Shown: piece by piece, positions 9,020 through 14,443 of the stretch | How positions within the stretch are numbered: the stretch's first letter is position 1 | Layout of the letters: every line of letters starts with the position of its first letter | NCBI GenBank assembly: GCA_038225955.1 | Contig: JBBRQV010000075.1 | Location: 1 to 14,443, forward strand | Source: JAFDZO01 sp038225955 | GTDB lineage: Bacteria; Bacteroidota; Ignavibacteria; Tepidaquicellales; Tepidaquicellaceae | Length of the DNA: 14,443 nucleotides | Direction of reading: 5' to 3' | Program-made: the position numbers and the translations under genes | Notes under the pieces: generated by a model | Databases searched by the model: none | What the model saw: only the letters and a program-made list of their open reading frames with translations | What the model was told of the DNA's origin: nothing

Positions 9020-11593
9020 ATGATTAAAAGATATACTGCATTCTTACTTCTCATTGCTGTAGCTATTCCGGCAATCTTTTTTTCTCCCGATAAAGTAAAT
9101 GCTACAACTTTTACAATCCAGGTTGCGGATAATTTTTTTAATCCTGCTTCTCAAAATGCTACCGTTGGCGATACAATTTTTTTTCAATGGGTAGGACCTA
9201 CGAGGTCACATACTGCAACGTGTAATCCGGGAGTTGACCCATCGACTTCTCTACCTGGTGGTGCTGCAACTTTTAATCAACCAATAAATTCCGGTTCGCA
9301 AACATATTCTTATGTTCTTACAGTAGCCGGTACCTATAATTATAATTGTCAATTTCATGCTCCTTCAATGGCAGGTACATTGAATGTATCAGCCGGGGTA
9401 GTAACTTATGCATGGAACAGAATAGATTCATCTGACTTTCAAGTAACAACAAACTGGACACCAACTAGAACAACTCCCGCAGCTACGGATATTTTACAAT
9501 TCAATAACGGAGCAGCAAATACGATTGCATATAACGTACCTACACAAACCTTAGGCGGAATTGCAATCACCGGTAATACTTCAATAAAATTTTATAACAC
9601 ATTTAGTGGAACAAATAATACTCTTACCGTTGGGGGAGGAACAAACGCAAATCCCGCTTTTCAGATAGGAGCAGGTTCTACATTAACTTTCTCGGCAACT
9701 ACAGCTACTAATATATTAATATGTAATTTGCCTACAGGGGCTACAGGATTAATAGGCGGAACATTTAACGCTACTTCAACCGTAACAGCAACAGGTCATA
9801 AATTTCAGGCGATTGATGCAAATGCTGTAACATTTCAAAACGGAGCAGTTTTTAATTATGGTCCATTTGCAGGAGGCAATGTTTTTGGTGCAGGTACTGG
9901 AGTTTCTGGCTTGAATTCTATGATATTTCAAAGCGGTTCAAGATTTGTTTTCAAGTCTATTGCCAACGGTGCAAATCCATTCGGAGCAACTGCCCCGAGT
10001 TCAGTTTGTGTCTTTCAAACAGGAAGTACTTTTGAACATCAGTCAAGTTTATCACCGGTCGCATCAGGAAGAACATACGCAAATTTTGAAATGAACTTAG
10101 CGGGCGGAAACGCCAGCGTAACAGGCGGGAGCGCTTTTACTTTAGACAATTTAACTGTAACCGATGGCACATTTAACTGCAATGTAACAGGTAGGATTAA
10201 CATTAAAGGAAATATTTCAGTTGCGTCAGGGAAAACTTTAACCTTTACTCCTGCATCTGGTCCAGTAGATTCATTATTATTCAACGGAACAACTCAGCAA
10301 TCAATTAGTGGCGCAGGTACTTTAACATTATCCTCTGCATTTCCTCATAAAGTTGTAATGAATAATTCAAATGGTTTAGTGTTAAACAAAAACGTTGTTT
10401 TACCGGGTAGCTTAATAATGCTTTCCGGAAATATAACTACAGGAGCGAATACTTTAACACTAGGAGCAAGCACATCAGTTTTGGGGACTATGGTTAATGC
10501 AGCAGGTATAATAATCGGAAACTTTGAAAGATGGTATGCGGCATCAACTACAGCAGCTCCATTACTTTATCCTATGGGTACGGCTACTTTTTATAGACCC
10601 GTAACAATAGCTTTCCCAACAACAGCACCTACAACCGGTGGAACTATAATCGTTTCACACACGGATGGTACAGACGGTTCTGATTTAGCCATACCAATTA
10701 ACGATGGTGGGTTTAATCTTTCTAGACGTTCAAATATGTACTGGAATTTAACAGCAGCAAACGGATTATTAGGTGGAGTATATGATTTAACGGCAGATGG
10801 TAACGGACAAAATGGTATTAACAGCTCAACAAATTTAAGATTAATTTATTCAGGAGATGGCGGAACTACTTTCAGCGCACCCGGAACACATGCATCAGGA
10901 ACAGGAACAGTTGCAAACAGAACAGGTATTGCAGGCGGTACTTACGGCAGACATTATCTTGGAGGTAATAGCATAAACAATCCTTTACCTGTTGAGCTTG
11001 ATAATTTTGTAGCAACAACAATTAAGAATGAAGTAATACTTGACTGGGCAACAGGGCACGAACAAAATAATACCGGCTTTGAAGTGCAGCGTGCTGCATT
11101 AATTACTAATCAAAATTCTACTGATAATGTTTCAACTGCTAATTATGAAACAGTGGGCTATGTACAAAGCAAAGGTAACTCAAACTTAGTTCAATCATAT
11201 TCATTCAATGATAAAAATCTTCAGGCAGGAAGATATGTATACAGATTGAAACAGATTGACGTAAACGGAAATCATACTTACTTCTTACTTAATAATGAAG
11301 TGTTTGTAAATCTTCCGGGTAAGTTTTTTATAAGCCAGAATTACCCTAATCCATTTAACCCTACAACAAGTATTAACTATGAAATGCCATTTGACGGATT
11401 AGTTAAAATAGTTGTATATGACAATATTGGCAGAGAAGTAAAAACACTTGTGAATGGAAATGTGAATGCGGGATATTACAAAGCAGAATTTAATGCATCG
11501 TCACTACCGAGCGGAATTTATTTCTATAGAGTTAATGCAGTATCAGGTTCACAGAGCTTTGAAAAAGTTTACAAAATGATGTTAATAAAATAA
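9020..11593 (+). CDS. T9SS-secreted cupredoxin-domain protein (paralogue 2)
   Basis: Predicted copper-binding, surface-exposed protein of 857 residues. A signal peptide spans about 1-28 (MIKR, hydrophobic core, cleavage near VNA/TT). Residues about 30-125 form a plastocyanin-like fold: FTIQVADNFFNPASQN, VGDTIFFQW, then ligand candidates His64 (SHTATC), Cys110, His113 and Met117 (YNCQFHAPSM, followed by AGTLNV). All four type 1 copper ligands are present. An extra Cys68 is also conserved in paralogue 3. The middle (about 130-465) is a Ser/Thr/Gly/Asn-rich beta-strand-repeat region without recognisable catalytic residues. From about 470 comes the cassette shared with its neighbours, including NPLPVELDNF (654-663); residues 769-857 are the T9SS type A sorting domain. 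It lies 180 bp after paralogue 1, with a terminator on each side, so it probably has its own promoter. A redox or copper-handling role at the cell surface is inference; the domain could instead be structural. Confidence 0.92.
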   Translation: MIKRYTAFLLLIAVAIPAIFFSPDKVNATTFTIQVADNFFNPASQNATVGDTIFFQWVGPTRSHTATCNPGVDPSTSLPGGAATFNQPINSGSQTYSYVLTVAGTYNYNCQFHAPSMAGTLNVSAGVVTYAWNRIDSSDFQVTTNWTPTRTTPAATDILQFNNGAANTIAYNVPTQTLGGIAITGNTSIKFYNTFSGTNNTLTVGGGTNANPAFQIGAGSTLTFSATTATNILICNLPTGATGLIGGTFNATSTVTATGHKFQAIDANAVTFQNGAVFNYGPFAGGNVFGAGTGVSGLNSMIFQSGSRFVFKSIANGANPFGATAPSSVCVFQTGSTFEHQSSLSPVASGRTYANFEMNLAGGNASVTGGSAFTLDNLTVTDGTFNCNVTGRINIKGNISVASGKTLTFTPASGPVDSLLFNGTTQQSISGAGTLTLSSAFPHKVVMNNSNGLVLNKNVVLPGSLIMLSGNITTGANTLTLGASTSVLGTMVNAAGIIIGNFERWYAASTTAAPLLYPMGTATFYRPVTIAFPTTAPTTGGTIIVSHTDGTDGSDLAIPINDGGFNLSRRSNMYWNLTAANGLLGGVYDLTADGNGQNGINSSTNLRLIYSGDGGTTFSAPGTHASGTGTVANRTGIAGGTYGRHYLGGNSINNPLPVELDNFVATTIKNEVILDWATGHEQNNTGFEVQRAALITNQNSTDNVSTANYETVGYVQSKGNSNLVQSYSFNDKNLQAGRYVYRLKQIDVNGNHTYFLLNNEVFVNLPGKFFISQNYPNPFNPTTSINYEMPFDGLVKIVVYDNIGREVKTLVNGNVNAGYYKAEFNASSLPSGIYFYRVNAVSGSQSFEKVYKMMLIK
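10976..11067 (+). repeat. Near-identical segment shared with paralogue 1 (copy at 8228-8319)
   Basis: This is the second copy of the direct repeat, 2748 bp downstream of the first and in the same orientation and reading frame. Such direct repeats within tandem genes could support recombination or gene conversion. Confidence 0.8.
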
Positions 11594-11619
11594 ACCAAAA
11601 TTTATTTCAGATATTTACT

Positions 11620-11653
11620 ATAGACCTGCATTATTTTTTGCAGGTCTATTTTT
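11620..11653 (+). terminator. Strong intrinsic terminator after T9SS paralogue 2
   Basis: A perfect 11-bp stem pairs 11620-11630 (ATAGACCTGCA) with 11639-11649 (TGCAGGTCTAT) around an 8-base T-rich loop. A T tract follows to 11653. It starts 26 bp after the stop codon. Confidence 0.92.
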
Positions 11654-11753
11654 ATATTATGCAAAAAGTACTAAAAAAGTATTTCGATTTTCATTTAATA
11701 AATTCTTATTTTGCATTTCATTCATTTTAAAATAATTCAACTCATCCCCAAAT

Positions 11754-14156
11754 ATGAGAACAAATTTAACTCTATTTTTAATAGCCATTTTATGTCTGAC
11801 TGCATTTGTGCTTACCCCGAAAAGTTCCAATGCAACAACATATACTATTACTGTCAATAGTAACTTTTTTAATCCTGCTTCACAAAATGTTCTGGTAGGA
11901 GATACAATACATTTTCAATGGCAAAGTGGGTTTCATACAACTACATGTGACCCTGTGACCCTACCCGGAACTTCTTATCCCGCAGGATTTGCAGGATGGG
12001 ATTCCCCCATGACCAGCGGAAGTACGGATTATTATGTTATAATTACGCGACCCGGAACTTATGTTTATGGTTGCCAGCCCCATTGGCCAGGTATGCAAGG
12101 AACTATCACTGCAGGTACAGGATATAAATACTGGTCAGGTTCATTAAATGGAGGCGACGGTACTTCATGGGATGATGCTTTAAACTGGTTAGATGGCACA
12201 CTTCCATCTACAGCCGATAGTGTAATGCTAAATAACTCGTTTGTAACGACAACATATTCTGTTACTTTGGGCGGCGGTGTTGCAAATACTACTTTAGCAA
12301 AAATTGTAATACAACCATCAGCAGCAAATTATATATATCTGACTTTACCATCGACCAACACAAACGGTACTGCCGGGTTGACACTTGGGAACGGCTCCGG
12401 TTCACCATATGATTTTGCAATTTATAAACATGGATTTTTTTACAATCAATCTGGTGCCGCTTCAGGTGCTGGTGTTGCTTTTGTAAATTCAGTAGATTCT
12501 ATTCAATTAAATGATAGCGCTATTTGGGTTCACAATTGCACACGCACTCAGGCGGGTATTACAAATAAATTATCTAAAGCATCAAATACAAGGACTGGGA
12601 TTTTCAGATATGATATGCCTACTTCTTCATTTGCAAGTATAACATTTTCAAATATAACTTACGGCTGCTTGCAGTTATCAGGTTTTACCGCTAATGCGCC
12701 ATATCCTTATAAAAAATATATCACAACAGGTTCTTCAGCGTGCAACGTGCGAGGTGATTTTTACATGGATGATAAATGTTATGATAGTACTGTAATGTCG
12801 AATAATTTGAATATAGGTGGTGATTTTTATAATTACGGAAAAATTGTATATGCTCCTATAGCTAATCCTCAACAAATAAATTTTAACGGAACTACTTTAC
12901 AAAATTTATATTGCGCAGGGACTGGCAGCTTTATTGGAAGCCGGGCAACATTTAATAATGCAGCAGGTTTTTACATCAATCAACCATTGTATATTGACAC
13001 TGTTACTATGACTAACGGAAATATAAATTCTGCGAACGGAGCTTGGCTTGGAGTAGGTTTTGATGCAAGTAATCCGGGATTCTTAACAAGAACCGGAGGA
13101 ATTGTAACAGGGCAAATGGAACGTTGGTATTTGGCAGGTACTGTTTCAGACTCTCTTAGTTTTCCTGTTGGTACATCGAGTGTTTTAAAAGAAGCAAAAG
13201 TAAGATTTTCAACTGCGCCAACAACAGCAGGAAGAATAGGAATAAAGTTTATTGATAATGGTTTATCGGGAACAGCATTATCTCCTCAGTTAGATGATGG
13301 TGGATTCGCTGTTACCCAAAGGTCAAATTCCTATTGGCTGATGACAGGAACGTTTCTAACAGGGGGCGCAATTGATGTTGCAATGGATGGAAATGGGCAA
13401 GCAGGGATTACCACAGGAGATTCTCTTAGAGTAATCTGGAGTAATAACGGAGGCTCTAGTTTTTCACTTCAGGGAGTTCATAAAAGTGGAAATTCCTCAA
13501 TCGGAAGAAGAACAGGAATTGTTAATTACTTCAGCAATTTTTATCTTGGCGGTTCAGTCGCAAATCCATTGCCGGTCGAACTTTCAAGTCTTGTTGCTTC
13601 TACTATTAAGAATGAAGTTATATTGGATTGGGCAACAGTTAGGGAAGAAAATAATTCAGAGTTTGGCGTAGAGAGAGCAGATGTTTTAAATGGTATTACA
13701 GGAAATTATGAAAATGTAGGATTTGTAACAGGGAAAGGTACTACAAAGACACCACAAAGCTATAGATTCAACGATAGAAATTTAGCAGCAGGAAAATATT
13801 CATACAGATTAAAACAAATAGACTTCAATGGTAATTATCATTACTTCAATTTAAATTCTGAGGTAAATATTTCGTTGCCGAATAATTTTGCAGTAAGTCA
13901 AAATTATCCTAATCCATTTAATCCGACAACAAATATAAATTATGAAATGCCATTTGATGGTTTAGTCAAAATTGTTGTGTATGATAATATAGGAAGGGAA
14001 GTAAAGACATTGGTGAATGGGAATATTAATGCAGGATATTATAAAGCAGACTTTAACGCATCCGGACTTCCAAGCGGAATTTACTTCTATAGAGTAAATG
14101 CTTCATCAGGCTCGCAAAATTTTGAAAGAGTCTTTAAAATGATACTTGTAAAATAA
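11754..14156 (+). CDS. T9SS-secreted cupredoxin-domain protein (paralogue 3)
   Basis: Predicted copper-binding surface protein of 800 residues, a paralogue of the gene before it. A signal peptide covers about 1-27 (cleavage near SNA/TT). The cupredoxin domain (about 29-118) keeps the NFFNPASQN and VGDTIHFQW signatures and all type 1 copper ligands: His61 (FHTTTC), Cys107, His110 and Met114 (YGCQPHWPGM). The extra Cys65 matches Cys68 of paralogue 2. After it comes a beta-strand-repeat module of the kind common in T9SS cargo (YWSGSLNGGDGTSWDDALNW, 126-145), unlike the corresponding part of paralogue 2. The shared cassette begins near 422, with NPLPVELSSL at 604-613; its middle has drifted most from the other two (a short, changed segment replaces GTVANRTG...GR). 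Residues 712-800 are the sorting domain, nearly identical in protein sequence to that of paralogue 2. Its terminator lies 42 bp past the stop, inside the convergent gene. Any surface redox role is inferred from the copper site alone. Confidence 0.92.
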   Translation: MRTNLTLFLIAILCLTAFVLTPKSSNATTYTITVNSNFFNPASQNVLVGDTIHFQWQSGFHTTTCDPVTLPGTSYPAGFAGWDSPMTSGSTDYYVIITRPGTYVYGCQPHWPGMQGTITAGTGYKYWSGSLNGGDGTSWDDALNWLDGTLPSTADSVMLNNSFVTTTYSVTLGGGVANTTLAKIVIQPSAANYIYLTLPSTNTNGTAGLTLGNGSGSPYDFAIYKHGFFYNQSGAASGAGVAFVNSVDSIQLNDSAIWVHNCTRTQAGITNKLSKASNTRTGIFRYDMPTSSFASITFSNITYGCLQLSGFTANAPYPYKKYITTGSSACNVRGDFYMDDKCYDSTVMSNNLNIGGDFYNYGKIVYAPIANPQQINFNGTTLQNLYCAGTGSFIGSRATFNNAAGFYINQPLYIDTVTMTNGNINSANGAWLGVGFDASNPGFLTRTGGIVTGQMERWYLAGTVSDSLSFPVGTSSVLKEAKVRFSTAPTTAGRIGIKFIDNGLSGTALSPQLDDGGFAVTQRSNSYWLMTGTFLTGGAIDVAMDGNGQAGITTGDSLRVIWSNNGGSSFSLQGVHKSGNSSIGRRTGIVNYFSNFYLGGSVANPLPVELSSLVASTIKNEVILDWATVREENNSEFGVERADVLNGITGNYENVGFVTGKGTTKTPQSYRFNDRNLAAGKYSYRLKQIDFNGNYHYFNLNSEVNISLPNNFAVSQNYPNPFNPTTNINYEMPFDGLVKIVVYDNIGREVKTLVNGNINAGYYKADFNASGLPSGIYFYRVNASSGSQNFERVFKMILVK

Positions 14157-14168
14157 TTTATAATTTAT

Positions 14169-14443
14169 TTATTCCTCAGATTCAAAATCTTCATCTTCAA
14201 GAGAGAGTTCGGCTTCGGACTCTCTCTTTTTTATTTCTTCTAAATTCTCTTTTACACTTCTTAGTCCTATATCCAAGCTTTTGAATTTTGTTGTATCAAA
14301 TGAAACATCTTTTACAAATATTTTGCCTAGTATTTCTTCCCCATCCTTTTTAATTAAATTTTTCTTATCTAATTCAAAAATTTCACAGGCAAGCTCTCCC
14401 ATTTCATATCTTGAAATTTTATCTTTACCGCCAATATTAATAA
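14169..14443 (-). CDS. RmlD-like NAD(P)-dependent sugar-nucleotide reductase/epimerase, C-terminal part only
   Basis: Partial gene; 90 complete codons are visible. An ATG at 14402 might be taken as the start, but the frame continues to the window edge and reads INIGGKDKISRYE just before that methionine. This matches the conserved C-terminal motif of dTDP-4-dehydrorhamnose reductase (RmlD) and related extended short-chain dehydrogenases, where 'GG/GP-x-x-x-SRYE' is followed by a helix (MGELACEIFELD). Further on, DVSFDTTKFKSL and a final amphipathic helix (SVKENLEEIKKRE) match the family's 'D-x-x-L-D-x-x-K' segment and last helix. Such enzymes make deoxysugar nucleotides for surface polysaccharides; the Rossmann NAD(P)-binding half lies outside the window. 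Unusual is an acidic tail of about 18 residues (SEAELSLEDEDFESEE) after the last family helix. The gene converges on the T9SS paralogue with 12 bp between the stop codons. The exact substrate cannot be assigned. Confidence 0.75.
   Translation of the reverse strand, partial: INIGGKDKISRYEMGELACEIFELDKKNLIKKDGEEILGKIFVKDVSFDTTKFKSLDIGLRSVKENLEEIKKRESEAELSLEDEDFESEE
14199..14232 (+). terminator. Intrinsic terminator of T9SS paralogue 3, embedded in the convergent gene
   Basis: A 13-bp stem pairs 14199-14211 (AAGAGAGAGTTCG) with 14216-14228 (CGGACTCTCTCTT). It includes one G-U pair and closes on GCTT, with T through 14232. The T tract follows only on the plus strand, so it should stop transcripts of the upstream T9SS gene and not those of the reverse gene whose codons it overlaps. 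Confidence 0.88.

Noticed and set aside
9077..9184. Runs of 7, 7 and 8 T (9077-9083, 9133-9139, 9177-9184) early in T9SS paralogue 2, possible phase-variation tracts
   Set aside because: They fall on Phe codons in an AT-rich genome, and a similar T7 run occurs in the first gene (65-71). No tract exceeds 8, so chance explains them.
1..14443. Mobile elements, CRISPR arrays, tRNA or rRNA genes, defence systems
   Set aside because: No transposase or integrase motif, no regularly spaced repeat and no tRNA-like cloverleaf was seen on either strand.

Overview
The window is an AT-rich stretch carrying six forward genes, the first of them cut by the left edge, and one reverse gene cut by the right edge. 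It looks like a genome of the Bacteroidota/Chlorobi lineage, most like Ignavibacteria. The reasons are three large secreted proteins ending in a type IX secretion (T9SS) type A sorting domain with the SQNYPNPFNP signature, weak or absent Shine-Dalgarno sequences, and A/T-rich leaders. The lineage is inferred from these traits and not from a marker gene.

Left part (1-2482): the 3' end of a surface-type protein that starts with a carboxypeptidase-regulatory-like beta-sandwich, then, 40 bp on, a membrane-anchored alpha/beta hydrolase with a complete Ser-Asp-His triad and an unexplained C-terminal extension of about 130 residues. The two could be cotranscribed.

Centre (2651-6334): one long gene for a fused 2-oxoglutarate dehydrogenase. 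It has the E1 N-terminal segment, then an E2-type succinyltransferase core, then the thiamine-diphosphate E1, in the same order and at about the same length as actinobacterial Kgd. No lipoyl domain is present, so lipoylated E2 and E3 partners must lie elsewhere. A hairpin terminator follows.

Right part (6524-14156): a tandem array of three paralogous T9SS cargo genes, each with its own leader and its own hairpin terminator. They share a C-terminal cassette of about 380 residues (beta-rich module, fibronectin-like stretch, 89-residue sorting domain) but differ at the N-terminus. The first has a propeller-like domain; the second and third each have a predicted blue-copper (cupredoxin) domain with His, Cys, His and Met ligands. 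The copper-loop spacing C-x2-H-x3-M differs from the classical plastocyanin and amicyanin loops. Copper-bearing, surface-attached proteins suggest a redox or copper-handling role at the cell surface, but this is inference.

Right edge (14169-14443, reverse): the C-terminal part of an RmlD-like sugar-nucleotide reductase/epimerase. The strong terminator of the third T9SS gene lies inside its coding sequence, where it encodes part of an acidic tail.

No rRNA, tRNA, CRISPR array, transposase or insertion sequence was seen. No gene-free stretch exceeds 200 bp. The most interesting items are the copper-loop geometry, the mosaic relationship of the three paralogues, and the terminator embedded in a convergent gene.
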